Shown here: one piece after another, positions 9,971-18,168 of the stretch
How positions within the stretch are numbered: the stretch's first letter is position 1
Layout of the letters: each line of letters starts with the position of its first letter
Notes under the pieces: model-generated
What the model was told of the DNA's origin: nothing
The model's database searches: none
Seen by the model: the letters and a program-made list of their open reading frames with translations, nothing else
NCBI RefSeq assembly: GCF_031085175.1
Contig: NZ_JAVHUY010000037.1
Span: 36,681 to 100,680 of the forward strand
From: Phytohabitans maris
Lineage (GTDB): Bacteria > Actinomycetota > Actinomycetes > Mycobacteriales > Micromonosporaceae
DNA length: 64,000 nt
Reading direction: 5' to 3'
Program-made: the position numbers and the translations under genes

Positions 9971-10719
9971 CGACCGCCGTGCTCACCGAGATCCGCGGCC
10001 GGATTCTGTTCATCACGCTCAACCGGCCCGACGCCATGAACGCCATCGACAGCACGCTCGGCGAAGGGCTGCTCGCCGCCGGGCGGCTGCTGGACTCCCG
10101 CGACGACCTGACCGTCGGCGTGGTGAGCGGGGCCGGCCGCGGCTTCTGCGCGGGCATGGACCTCAAGGCGTTCACCCGTGAGGGCGACCCGCGCGGCATC
10201 GAGGAGTTCTTCCAGCAGGGAACGAAGAAGCCGCTGATCGCCGCCATCGAAGGATTCGCGGTGGCCGGCGGCCTGGAGATCGCCCTCACCTGCGACCTGC
10301 TGGTCGCCGCGCGCGGCGCGAAGCTGGGCATCCCCGAGGTGAAGGTCGGGCTGTTCGCCGGCGGCGGCGGGCTGCTGCGGCTGCCCCGCCGGCTGCCGTA
10401 CGCGATGGCGATGGAGCTGGCACTCACCGGGGACCTGATTCCGGCCGAGCGCGCGTACGAGCACGGCCTCCTGGCGCGGCTGGCGGAGCCGGGCGGCGCG
10501 CTGGCCGAGGCGACCGCCCTGGCCGAGCGGATCGCGGCGAACGCACCGCTGGGCGTGCGCTGGTCCAAGCACCTGATCCGCCAGATGCAGGGCCGCACCG
10601 AGCTGGAGTTCTTCGAGCACCAGACGCCGCTGCTGCGTGCCGTGCTGGACTCCGCCGACGGCCGGGAAGGCGCGCTGGCCTTCGCCGAGAAGCGGACTCC
10701 GCAATGGACGGGTCGGTAG
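9967..10719 (+). CDS. enoyl-CoA hydratase/isomerase family protein
   Basis: A 250-aa crotonase. The oxyanion-hole segments are FCAGMDLKAF and VAGGLEIALTCDL, and the acidic positions are Glu in GGLE and Glu in IPEVKVG, so it is probably a hydratase. It is related to the 926-1723 protein (both end in a K-R-x-P-x-W motif). The start overlaps the regulator stop (ATGA). Its end is 22 bp from the convergent SDR gene. Confidence 0.9.
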   Translation: MTTAVLTEIRGRILFITLNRPDAMNAIDSTLGEGLLAAGRLLDSRDDLTVGVVSGAGRGFCAGMDLKAFTREGDPRGIEEFFQQGTKKPLIAAIEGFAVAGGLEIALTCDLLVAARGAKLGIPEVKVGLFAGGGGLLRLPRRLPYAMAMELALTGDLIPAERAYEHGLLARLAEPGGALAEATALAERIAANAPLGVRWSKHLIRQMQGRTELEFFEHQTPLLRAVLDSADGREGALAFAEKRTPQWTGR

Positions 10720-10740
10720 CGCCACCGCCGACATCCCCGC

Positions 10741-11496
10741 TCAGGACTGCAGGCTGCCGCCGTCGATATTGATCGCCTGGCCGGTGATCGACGCCGCCTG
10801 ATCGCTGCACAGGAACGTGACCAGGGCGGCGACCTCCGCCGGCGTCACCATCCTGCCCAGCGGCTGCCCGCGCAGGAAGCGCCGCAGCGCCTCGTCCTCG
10901 CCGTAGCCGTTGGCCCTGGCCACGCTGCGCGCCTCGGCGCGGACCATTTCCGTGTCGGTCCAGCCGGGAACGACCACGTTGGCGGTGACCCCCTTGGTGG
11001 CCAGTTCCAGGGCGAGCACCCGGGTCAGGCCGAGCAGCGCGTGCTTGCTGGCAGCGTAGGCGCCGGCGAAGCGGCCGCCCATCCGGGAGTACAGCGACCC
11101 GATCGTGACGACGCGCCCCGACCCGGCGCCGACCATGGCGGGCACGCAGCCCTGCGCGAGCAGCAGCGCCGAGGTCACGTTCACCCGCATCACCGCGTCC
11201 CAGTCGTCGAGCGCGATGTCGGTCACCCGCGCCGGACGCGTGATCCCCGCGCAGTGCACGAGGATCTCTACCGGCCCGCCCAGGGCCTCGGCCGCACGCG
11301 CGGGCAGCGCCGCGACCGCGGACAGGTCGTCCATGTCGCACGGGACGCCTATCACGCCGCCGGCAGCGGTCGCCGCGACCGTGCGGGCGGAGCCGGCGAC
11401 GGTGTGACCCGCCGCGGCGAGGGCCACCGCGACCGCCCGGCCGATGCCGCGGCTGGCGCCCGTGACGAGGGCGCGGCGGCCTGGTCCGGTGCTCAT
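10741..11496 (-). CDS. SDR family oxidoreductase, FabG-like
   Basis: A 251-aa classical SDR with TGASRGIG at residues 13-20, HCAGIT, Ser in TIGSLYSRMGG, YAASKHAL (catalytic Tyr and Lys), and the C-terminal AINIDGGSLQS. It resembles 3-oxoacyl-ACP/CoA reductases; in this setting it more likely works on a hydroxyacyl-CoA. It is encoded downstream of, and overlaps by 4 nt, the PaaG-like crotonase gene. Confidence 0.88.
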   Translation of the reverse strand: MSTGPGRRALVTGASRGIGRAVAVALAAAGHTVAGSARTVAATAAGGVIGVPCDMDDLSAVAALPARAAEALGGPVEILVHCAGITRPARVTDIALDDWDAVMRVNVTSALLLAQGCVPAMVGAGSGRVVTIGSLYSRMGGRFAGAYAASKHALLGLTRVLALELATKGVTANVVVPGWTDTEMVRAEARSVARANGYGEDEALRRFLRGQPLGRMVTPAEVAALVTFLCSDQAASITGQAINIDGGSLQS

Positions 11497-12302
11497 CGGC
11501 CCGCGAACTTCGGTGACCGTTTCGCGGTGAAGGCGGCGGTACCTTCGAGGAAGTCGGCGCTGCGCACCAGGCCGCCCTGCAGGCTCGCCTCGGTCTCCAG
11601 CGCATCGGCGAGACCGCCCAGCATGCTGCGGTTGATCGCTTCCTTGGTCGCCGCGAAAGCGCGGGTCGGACCGGTGGCCAGCCGCAATGCCAGGTCCTCC
11701 GCGGTGGCGCGCAGGTCGGCGTCCGGGATCACCCGGTCGGCCAGTCCCCAGCCGAGCGCCTCGCGCGCGGGCAGGCGCTCGGCCAGCAACGCGAGGACGA
11801 AGGCCCGGCCGAGGCCGACCCGCGCCGGCACGAGGAGGCTCGCCCCGCCGTCGGGCGTCAGCCCGATGTTGGCGAAGGCCAGCAGGAAGTACGTGGACTC
11901 GGCGGCCAGCACGAGATCGCAGGCCAGCGCCAGTGAGCAGCCGAGGCCGGCGGCCGCCCCGTTGACGGCGGCGATCACCGGCTTGGCCATCCGGCGCAGC
12001 GCCAGGATCGTCGGCGTGGTGATCTCCCGCAGCTCCGTCTCGACGACGTCGCGGGCCGACTCGTCGCCGAACTGCGTCTTGACGTCAGCACCGGCACTGA
12101 ACGCACGGCCGGCGCCGGTGATCAGCACGCTGCGCACCGAGGCGTCGTCGCCGAGCCGCTGCAGCAGGTCCCGGAAGGCCTTCGCGGTCGGCGTGTCGAA
12201 GGCGTTCAGGGAGCCGGGCCGGCGCAACTCGATCCGTACGGCGCCGCCGGCCCGTGCCACCCCGAGGGAGGGCACGTATTCCTCGTCGATCCAGACCGTC
12301 AT
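11493..12302 (-). CDS. enoyl-CoA hydratase/isomerase family protein, PaaG-like
   Basis: A 269-aa crotonase. The first oxyanion segment is FSAGADVKTQ. The second reads GLGCSLALACDL, so the hydratase Glu is missing; the later catalytic region is FANIGLTPDGGASLL, where an Asp takes the place used by PaaG-type isomerases. It is therefore better read as a ring-epoxide or double-bond isomerase than a hydratase. The ATG at 12302 is chosen because the frame upstream (to 12371) is low-complexity. It overlaps the following SDR by 4 nt. Confidence 0.85.
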   Translation of the reverse strand: MTVWIDEEYVPSLGVARAGGAVRIELRRPGSLNAFDTPTAKAFRDLLQRLGDDASVRSVLITGAGRAFSAGADVKTQFGDESARDVVETELREITTPTILALRRMAKPVIAAVNGAAAGLGCSLALACDLVLAAESTYFLLAFANIGLTPDGGASLLVPARVGLGRAFVLALLAERLPAREALGWGLADRVIPDADLRATAEDLALRLATGPTRAFAATKEAINRSMLGGLADALETEASLQGGLVRSADFLEGTAAFTAKRSPKFAGR

Positions 12303-12371
12303 GTCCGCACCATAGGCGCGCGCGGTGCCGGCGCGGGCCCGGTCCGGCGGCGGGCCTGGAGAAACCTCCAA

Positions 12372-12392
12372 CCATGATCACCGCGATCATGG
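12372..12392. promoter_or_regulatory. 8-bp inverted repeat in divergent promoter
   Basis: CCATGATC (12372-12379) and GATCATGG (12385-12392) form a perfect palindrome with a 5-bp centre. It lies between the divergent PaaG-like gene and the phosphotransferase gene and is a candidate operator for a dimeric regulator. Confidence 0.4.
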
Positions 12393-12453
12393 CCGCCGAC
12401 GGCCATGGCTGCTCTACTCGATGGTGACGGCCCCGGATGACCCGGCATCGAGG

Positions 12454-13482
12454 ATGGAGCCGATGGAGTTCGACACGAGCGCGACGGCTCACCTGGCCGC
12501 GTGGTTCGCCGGCAACGGCATCGCACTGGACGGCCCGCCGCGGTTGACGCTCATCGCCGGTGGCCGGTCCAACCTCACGTACCGCGTCGCGGACGGCACC
12601 GGCGACCGCTATGTGCTGCGCCGGCCGCCGACCGGTGGGGTGCTGCAGAGCGCCCACGACGTCGGCCGGGAGTACCGCATCATCACCGGCCTCGCGACGA
12701 CGGACGTCCCGGTGCCCGTCGCGCACGGCCTGTGCACCGACGAGACGGTGCTGGGCGCGCCGTTCTATGTGATGAGCCTGGTGCCGGGCACGGTCCTCGC
12801 CGGCGACGAGGACGGCGCCGGCTATCCGCTGCGCGCCCGCCGAGGGGCCTCGGCCGACCTGGTGCGGGTGCTCACCGCCATCCAGCGCGTCGACGTCGAC
12901 GCCGTGGGCCTGGGCGACCTCGGCCGGCGCGACAGCTACGGCGCGCGCCAGCTGCGCCGCTGGCTGCGGCAGTTCCACCTGACGACCCGCCGCCGGCTCC
13001 CGCTCGTCGAGGAGTTGCACGACCAGCTTGAGCGGACCATCCCGCCGCAGCGGTTCACCGGTCTGGTCCATGGCGACTTCCGCCCCGGCAACGTGTTGCT
13101 CAGCCCGGACGGCCACATCAACGCGGTCCTCGACTGGGAGTTGGCCACCCTCGGCGACACCCTGGCCGACCTCGGCTGGCTCGTCGCCACCTGGCGGCAG
13201 CCGGGCGAGGCGGAGTTGTTGGAGTCGCCCACGGCGCATCCGGGGTTCGCGTCGCGCGAGGAGTTGGTGGCGGCGTATCAGGCCGGTACCGGTCGGGACG
13301 TCTCCGATCTGCCGTGGTACCAGGCGTTTGCGCTGTGGCGGCTCGCCTGCATCTTCGAGGGCATCTTCGTCCGGTACAGCACAGGCGTCATGGGCGACGA
13401 CGGCGTGGACCCAGCGGCCGAGGGCGAGCGTGTGGTGCGCCTCGCGGAAGCGGCACGCGAAGCCTTCGCCCGACTGGGCTGA
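12454..13482 (+). CDS. phosphotransferase family protein, ACAD10-type APH fold
   Basis: About 342 aa. Visible kinase features: glycine loop IAGGRSNLTYRV; YVLRRPP with the ATP-lysine position replaced by Arg; HGDFRPGNVLL catalytic loop; and DWELATLGDTLADLGW for the Mg-binding Asp. This is the APH-type family found beside acyl-CoA dehydrogenases; ACAD10/11 kinases phosphorylate 4-hydroxyacyl-CoA before dephosphorylation to enoyl-CoA. No acyl-CoA dehydrogenase is visible here. In-frame ATGs occur at 12421, 12454 and 12463; 12454/12463 sit in an AGGATGGAG stretch that can act as ribosome binding site. Confidence 0.85.
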   Translation: MEPMEFDTSATAHLAAWFAGNGIALDGPPRLTLIAGGRSNLTYRVADGTGDRYVLRRPPTGGVLQSAHDVGREYRIITGLATTDVPVPVAHGLCTDETVLGAPFYVMSLVPGTVLAGDEDGAGYPLRARRGASADLVRVLTAIQRVDVDAVGLGDLGRRDSYGARQLRRWLRQFHLTTRRRLPLVEELHDQLERTIPPQRFTGLVHGDFRPGNVLLSPDGHINAVLDWELATLGDTLADLGWLVATWRQPGEAELLESPTAHPGFASREELVAAYQAGTGRDVSDLPWYQAFALWRLACIFEGIFVRYSTGVMGDDGVDPAAEGERVVRLAEAAREAFARLG

Positions 13483-13497
13483 GCCCGCGGGTGGACC

Positions 13498-14292
13498 CTA
13501 GCGCCGGTGGTACACCGGGGCGCGCTTCTCCAGGAAGGCCCGCGCTGCTTCCGTCTGATCCTCCGTCATCGCGGCGACCATCTGTTGCCGGTTCTCGAAC
13601 TCGACCGCGGCGCGGAAGCCCGGTGTCTCCACGGCGATCCACATGCCCACCTTGGTCAGCTCGACCGAGGCCGGCGGGTTGCGCATGATCTCCGTCGCGG
13701 TCTGCCGGGCCGACGCGAGCAGCTGATCCGGAGAAACGACCCGGGCCAGCAGTCCGCCCGACAGCGCCTCGGCCGCGTCGAACCGGCGCCCGGTGAGCAT
13801 GAGCTCGTGCGCGCGGCCGGCGCCCATCAACCGGGGCAGCAGCCAGGAGACGCCGATGTCGCAGGCGGAGTAGCCGGCGCGGATGAAGGAGACCGCGAAC
13901 ACCGCGCCGTCCGCGGCGATCCGCACGTCGCTGGCGCAGACCAGGGCGAGGCCGCCCCCAGCCGCCGCGCCGTTGACCGCGGCGATCACCGGCTGCGGCA
14001 GCTCGTGCAGACGGTGAGCGAGGTCGGCGATCTCCCGCTGACGCTCGAACAGCCGCAGCATCTGCCCTTCGATATCCGCACCGTAGCCGCTGAGATCGAG
14101 GCCCGCGCAGAAGGCCCGGCCGCTGCCGGTCAGGATGACGACCCGGCAGCGCCGGTCGCGGCGGATGTCGTCGAGCGCCGCGGTGAGCCCGGCGACGAGC
14201 GGCTCGTTCAATGCGTTCAGCGACTGCGGGCGGTTGAGGGTGACGGTGGTGATGCCGTCATCACCGGCCTCGATCAGAACTTCGGGCTGCAC
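13498..14292 (-). CDS. enoyl-CoA hydratase/isomerase family protein
   Basis: A 264-aa crotonase with FCAGLDLSGYG and GGGLALVCASDV oxyanion segments. The catalytic region reads SFIRAGYSACDIGVSWLL, with Asp rather than Glu, a pattern shared by a set of actinobacterial enoyl-CoA hydratases of unclear specificity. The GTG at 14292 is preceded by AAAGGGG. It is divergent from the racemase gene across a 46-bp gap holding a TTAGCGAGCG box, and convergent with the phosphotransferase. Confidence 0.87.
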   Translation of the reverse strand: MQPEVLIEAGDDGITTVTLNRPQSLNALNEPLVAGLTAALDDIRRDRRCRVVILTGSGRAFCAGLDLSGYGADIEGQMLRLFERQREIADLAHRLHELPQPVIAAVNGAAAGGGLALVCASDVRIAADGAVFAVSFIRAGYSACDIGVSWLLPRLMGAGRAHELMLTGRRFDAAEALSGGLLARVVSPDQLLASARQTATEIMRNPPASVELTKVGMWIAVETPGFRAAVEFENRQQMVAAMTEDQTEAARAFLEKRAPVYHRR

Positions 14293-14310
14293 CGCATTCC
14301 CCTTTCCAAC

Positions 14311-14328
14311 TTAGCGAGCGTTCACTAA
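14311..14328. promoter_or_regulatory. imperfect 18-bp palindrome (TTAGCGAGCGTTCACTAA)
   Basis: 14 of 18 positions are symmetric, and it shares its first ten bases with the site at 7070. It occupies the 46-bp gap between divergent starts at 14292 and 14339, so a bound repressor would control both genes. It is the best operator candidate for the local TetR. Confidence 0.5.
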
Positions 14329-14338
14329 TCTAGCAGTC

Positions 14339-15421
14339 GTGACCACTGGGGCGCTGAACAGACTGCGGGTGCTGGAGCTGGCGGGGATCGGTCCCACCCC
14401 GCACGCGGCGATGCTGCTCGGCGACATGGGCGCGTCGGTGCTGCGGGTCGAGCGGCCCGGGGCGCCGGCCGAGCAACTCCCGAGCCACGTCCTGCGAAAC
14501 CGGACCATCGTCGAGGCCGACCTCAAGCGCGACCTGGACCGCGTGCTCGACCTCGTGGAGTGTGCCGACGTGCTGATCGAGGGCTTCCGTCCCGGCGTCG
14601 CCGAGCGGCTCGGGATCGGGCCGGAGGAGTGCCTGCGCCGCAATGCCCGCCTGGTGTACGGGCGGATGACCGGATGGGGACAGCAGGGCCAACGCGCCAC
14701 CACCGCCGGTCATGATCTGAACTACATCTCGGTCACCGGCGCGCTCGACGCGATCGGCCCGCCCGACACGCCGGTGCCGCCCCTGAACCTCGTAGGTGAC
14801 TTCGGCGGCGGCTCGCTCTTCCTCGTGGTGGGTGTCCTCGCGGCGCTCGTCGAGCGCGAGCACTCGGGCCTGGGCCAGGTCGTCGACGCGGCCATGGTCG
14901 ACGGCGTGAGCGTGCTCGCCCAGCACATCCTCGAGATGCGGGCGCAGGGCAGGTGGTCCCCGGAGCGGGCCGCCAACCTGCTCGACGGTGGTGCACCGTT
15001 CTACCGGACCTATGAGTGTGCCGACGGCCGTTTCGTGGCCGTCGCCGCGCTCGAGCCGAAGTTCTACACGCTGCTGCTGCACAGGCTCGGGCTTGCCCGG
15101 TCGGCGCTGCAGGAGCAGTACGACCGGGCTGGCTGGCCCGTCCTGGCCGAACGGTTCGCGAGCGTCTTCCGCACGCGCACCCGCGACGAGTGGGCCGGAA
15201 TCTTCGCGGGCACGGACGCCTGCGTGACCCCGGTGCTGACGTTCGACGAGGCCGTGCACGAGCCGCATCTGGCCGCGCGCGGAGCACTGCGGCTCGTGGA
15301 CGGGCATGTTGTCGCCGGGCACGCGCCGCGCTTCGGACGATCCGTTGCGGGCGTCCCGTCCACCGGCGCGGTCCACACCGATCTGGCCACCGCGTTGGTG
15401 GATTGGCGGTCCTCGCCGTGA
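14339..15421 (+). CDS. CaiB/BaiF family, alpha-methylacyl-CoA racemase
   Basis: 360 aa, the same length as the well-studied actinobacterial racemase MCR. N-terminal ELAGIGPTPHAAMLLGDMGA and RVERPG are the family III CoA-transferase signature. The racemase set of residues can be seen: His in TTAGHDLNY, Asp in NLVGDFGGGSL and Glu in AALEPKFY; DGGAPFYRTYECADG is typical of racemases rather than transferases. It interconverts (2R)- and (2S)-methylacyl-CoA so that branched acyl chains can enter beta-oxidation, which supports a branched substrate for this cluster. GTG start. Confidence 0.87.
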   Translation: MTTGALNRLRVLELAGIGPTPHAAMLLGDMGASVLRVERPGAPAEQLPSHVLRNRTIVEADLKRDLDRVLDLVECADVLIEGFRPGVAERLGIGPEECLRRNARLVYGRMTGWGQQGQRATTAGHDLNYISVTGALDAIGPPDTPVPPLNLVGDFGGGSLFLVVGVLAALVEREHSGLGQVVDAAMVDGVSVLAQHILEMRAQGRWSPERAANLLDGGAPFYRTYECADGRFVAVAALEPKFYTLLLHRLGLARSALQEQYDRAGWPVLAERFASVFRTRTRDEWAGIFAGTDACVTPVLTFDEAVHEPHLAARGALRLVDGHVVAGHAPRFGRSVAGVPSTGAVHTDLATALVDWRSSP

Positions 15422-15439
15422 CGGCCGAGACCCAAGGTC

Positions 15440-15560
15440 GATCACGCTGATCGAGTTGCCCCGCACCACCGGAGGTATGTTTCCCGGCCACCTGCCCGGT
15501 GCTCTCCTGTCGCTGGCCGACCGGCTCGACGCGCTGGTGGGATTGGCTGATGGATCGCGA
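15440..15560 (+). pseudogene. possible glycyl-tRNA synthetase beta-subunit fragment
   Basis: In the 303-bp gap between the racemase and the integrase, one frame reads ELPRTTGGMFPGHLPG followed by ALLSLADRLDALVGL. This resembles the GlyS beta-subunit segment with LPR, LP and LADKLDTLVGLF. The frame before and after shows no recognisable continuation. It may be a degraded remnant at the island border or chance similarity. Confidence 0.3.
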
Positions 15561-15724
15561 GCTACCGCCCTGATGGATGCCGCCGCTCCACGTACCGCCT
15601 GGATGCGGTCAGGCCGGGGCCGCGCTGGGCTCAACGGTTTCGGCCCGGCCGGCCGGTGCGGATGAGGCTGGATGCTGGCGCTTGGAAACCGGATGAACCG
15701 GGTGTGTGGGCGTTTGGGCCGTGA

Positions 15725-16852
15725 TCAGGCTGCCCGGAGGTGGCGCCGTTGACCGCCGGGTAGCTGGTTGGCGTGCCAGCGTTGTTGGAGGGCATCGGTG
15801 ATGCGTTGCTGCATGGCTGGGGTGACGTGGCTGTAGATGCCGCGCACGCCGGTGAGGCGGTGGCCGAGGCGCTTGGCTTGGGCGACCTCGGGGATGTCGT
15901 CCTCGATCATCCAGGTCTTGTGGGTGTGCCGTAGGTCGTGGAAGTGCATGCCGGCGACGATCGGTCCGGTGCGTCGGCGGGGGTCGCCGTTCACCGCCGG
16001 CCCCCAGACGCGGCGGGACATGCTGGACCGGCGGTGGAACCCGCCCCGGGACCCGCAGAAGACGGTGTCGTGGTCGTGGCTGTCGAGTACCTCCTGTATG
16101 AGGGCGATGAGGAACGCCGGTAGGTGCACGTCCCGGGCCGACCCGGTGGTCTTGGGCGGGCCGAGGTAGAGACGTCCACCTACCTCGTGCAGCGCGCCGG
16201 TGTCCGGGTCGACGCGTAGCAGCCCGTCATCGAGGTGCGCGTTGACACGCGATAGGCCGACCAGTTCGCCCCACCGCATCCCGGTGTAGGCGGCGGTGAT
16301 CACGAGGATCTGGTCCTGACGGCGGGTGATCCGGGCGGCGATCTGGTTGACCTGGATCGCGGTGGCGTCGGGTCGTTCGGGGGGTTGGCGGGTAACGCCC
16401 CTGACTCCGTAGCAGGGGTTGATCGGGATCCGCCGGTCCGCGACGGCTTCGCGCATGAGGAGGCTGAACAGGGACATGACGCTGGCCGCGCTGCTGTCCG
16501 CCAAATGGCGCTTGAGGTGCTTGACGAACGCCTTGACCGCTTGGCGGTCGATCTTGGACAGCTGGTTGTCGCCGAAGCGGGGGAGGATGTGGTTGCGCAG
16601 GTGGCTGTGGTATGCGGCCCACTTCGCCTCCCCGGCCAGGTGTCCCGGCTGCCAGATCTGCACCCACTCGGCCACCGTGATGCGGCCGCGGGCGGGGTCG
16701 AGGTAGGTGTCCTGGGCTTGGTCGATCTCGACCTGCTTGCAGCGAAGCTCGGCCGCCTTACGTGTCGGGTGGGACGAGTCGGTGCCGACCGTGCCGTCGG
16801 GCAGCCGGAGCCGGACCCGGAACCGGTCGCCACGTCGTTCTATCCATGCCAT
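15725..16852 (-). CDS. tyrosine-type site-specific integrase
   Basis: 375 aa. N-terminal beta-stranded arm-binding part (MAWIERRGDRFRVRLRL), SAM-like core-binding domain (about 60-165) and C-terminal catalytic domain. The catalytic set is visible: Arg in YTGMRWGELVGL, HDLRHTH (His, Arg), RLGH and the nucleophile Tyr in RGIYSHVTP. This is the phage/ICE integrase type of actinomycetes. It overlaps the upstream excisionase gene by 13 nt. The accessory genes that follow suggest it marks one end of an integrated element; no att repeat or tRNA target was recognised. Confidence 0.93.
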   Translation of the reverse strand: MAWIERRGDRFRVRLRLPDGTVGTDSSHPTRKAAELRCKQVEIDQAQDTYLDPARGRITVAEWVQIWQPGHLAGEAKWAAYHSHLRNHILPRFGDNQLSKIDRQAVKAFVKHLKRHLADSSAASVMSLFSLLMREAVADRRIPINPCYGVRGVTRQPPERPDATAIQVNQIAARITRRQDQILVITAAYTGMRWGELVGLSRVNAHLDDGLLRVDPDTGALHEVGGRLYLGPPKTTGSARDVHLPAFLIALIQEVLDSHDHDTVFCGSRGGFHRRSSMSRRVWGPAVNGDPRRRTGPIVAGMHFHDLRHTHKTWMIEDDIPEVAQAKRLGHRLTGVRGIYSHVTPAMQQRITDALQQRWHANQLPGGQRRHLRAA

Positions 16853-17235
16853 GGGCTGCTCCCATCGGAGGGGTGGTCATCGCGATGTGCATGGACGCTT
16901 CGTTGTGGCGACCGTGGCAAGTCGCGGCCGCCCTCCCTTGATGCCGGATTGCGGCGGCGTCGCCGGCCGGTAGCGGCGCGGGCGGACGCGGCGACGATCG
17001 CGGCCAGGTCCGCTTCGGAGAAGCGCAGGTGCTTGCCCAGCAGGGTGCGCGGCACCTGGCCGGCGGCCGCCTTCTTGCGCAGCCAGGACTCGCGGACGCG
17101 CAGGCGGCGGGCGGCCTCGGCAGGCGTGTAGAGCAGGACATCACCGTCATCGGCCGGCACTGCGTCGGGTCGACGCACGGGGTGGTCCTGCGAGTTGGGG
17201 TTGGTGGATCGGTTCGAGTGGTATGGCGTAGCCAT
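16840..17235 (-). CDS. excisionase-like helix-turn-helix protein
   Basis: 131 aa. The central part LLYTPAEAARRLRVRESWLR then KKAAAGQVPRTLLGKHLRFS and EADLAAIVA is the MerR-like winged helix of excisionases. The tail is basic (GRRRRRN) and low complexity. The ATG at 17235 has GGAG about 10 nt upstream. It is encoded immediately before the integrase and would act as recombination directionality factor. Confidence 0.82.
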   Translation of the reverse strand: MATPYHSNRSTNPNSQDHPVRRPDAVPADDGDVLLYTPAEAARRLRVRESWLRKKAAAGQVPRTLLGKHLRFSEADLAAIVAASARAATGRRRRRNPASREGGRDLPRSPQRSVHAHRDDHPSDGSSPWHG

Positions 17236-17840
17236 CAGTGAGCTCCAAGATCGGTTCGTTGGTCGAGAGAGCCGGCGGCGCCGGCAAGAAACGGCGACGG
17301 CCGGCACCCTGCGGGCACCGGCCGATGGAATGGGCCTATGAACTTGTTGATCTTTGAACGTGGCCGCTCGGGCGTCGCGGGCGCCGACCACAGCGCGGGC
17401 GGGACCGGCGTCCGGGGTCACATCGGCGCAGATTCGCGATCACCTACAGCCGTTCTGAGCTGCGGCCGCAGACCGACAGACTTTTACTTCGTAGGTGTGC
17501 CGCTATACCATCGAAGATCATCGAGTAAAATGGGTGCTTGACCTGCGGCTTTTGATGGTCGCTTCGCGACGCCGCGTCCCATGTGGACTGGGGCGGCTCG
17601 TAGGTGCCTCGTCTGTTCGGGATACGGCGTGGCGTGCTGGGTCTGTGGGTCTCGGGTTGGGCCGAATGAGTGACGATGCATCTAGGGCGACGAGATGATT
17701 CTGGGAATGCGGTCGATGCAGCCGTTGCCGTGGTCGCCCCGGCTGTCGACCTGAGCGGCCAGGCCGGGCGGAGTGTCGGTCCGGATCAACTTGCTGGCGA
17801 AGGTGCCGGACGACCCGGTGGGCCGCCCGGCACGATCCGC
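17236..17840. other. 605-bp intergenic region downstream of a hypothetical gene and upstream of xis
   Basis: No convincing gene. It holds a GC-rich imperfect dyad at 17299-17323 close to the excisionase start and an AT-rich stretch at 17482-17530 in which TTTTACT and AGTAAAA pair over about 35 bp. The AT-rich dip is unusual for this window and may be a promoter, operator or recombination site. Confidence 0.4.
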
Positions 17841-18149
17841 TCACGTCATCGCGTACGTCGGCGCGGCGCTGTCGAAGTCCAGTTTCGGGGCCTCGTCGGG
17901 GTATGCGGTGACGTCCCACCGCAGGCGCGCTTCGACGGTGAAGCTCACCCAGGACATGTGGTCGTTCCAGTCGAACTCGAGGACCTCGAACCCGTCGTCG
18001 TCCTCGGCGGCGTAGACGTCGCTCTTGTACATGTGACCGTCGACCTCGGCCACGACCTCGACCGTGCCGATCACGGTCCCGGCGTCATCGGTCTCCTTCG
18101 GGTCCCAGTTCAGGGTGTCGAGGTCGGGGTACACGGCGGTGACGGACAA
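17841..18149 (-). CDS. small acidic hypothetical protein
   Basis: Up to 102 aa and strongly acidic, e.g. AAEDDDGFEVLEFDWNDH; it looks like a beta-rich small protein. No family recognised. The TTG at 18149 gives the longest frame; a GTG at 18134 is an alternative. Its start is only about 20 bp from that of the divergent PD-(D/E)XK gene, leaving little space for two promoters. Its amino-acid composition, unlike the Arg-rich readings of the other frames, argues that it is coding. Confidence 0.5.
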   Translation of the reverse strand: MSVTAVYPDLDTLNWDPKETDDAGTVIGTVEVVAEVDGHMYKSDVYAAEDDDGFEVLEFDWNDHMSWVSFTVEARLRWDVTAYPDEAPKLDFDSAAPTYAMT

Positions 18150-18168
18150 TCTGTTTGTGAATCACGGC

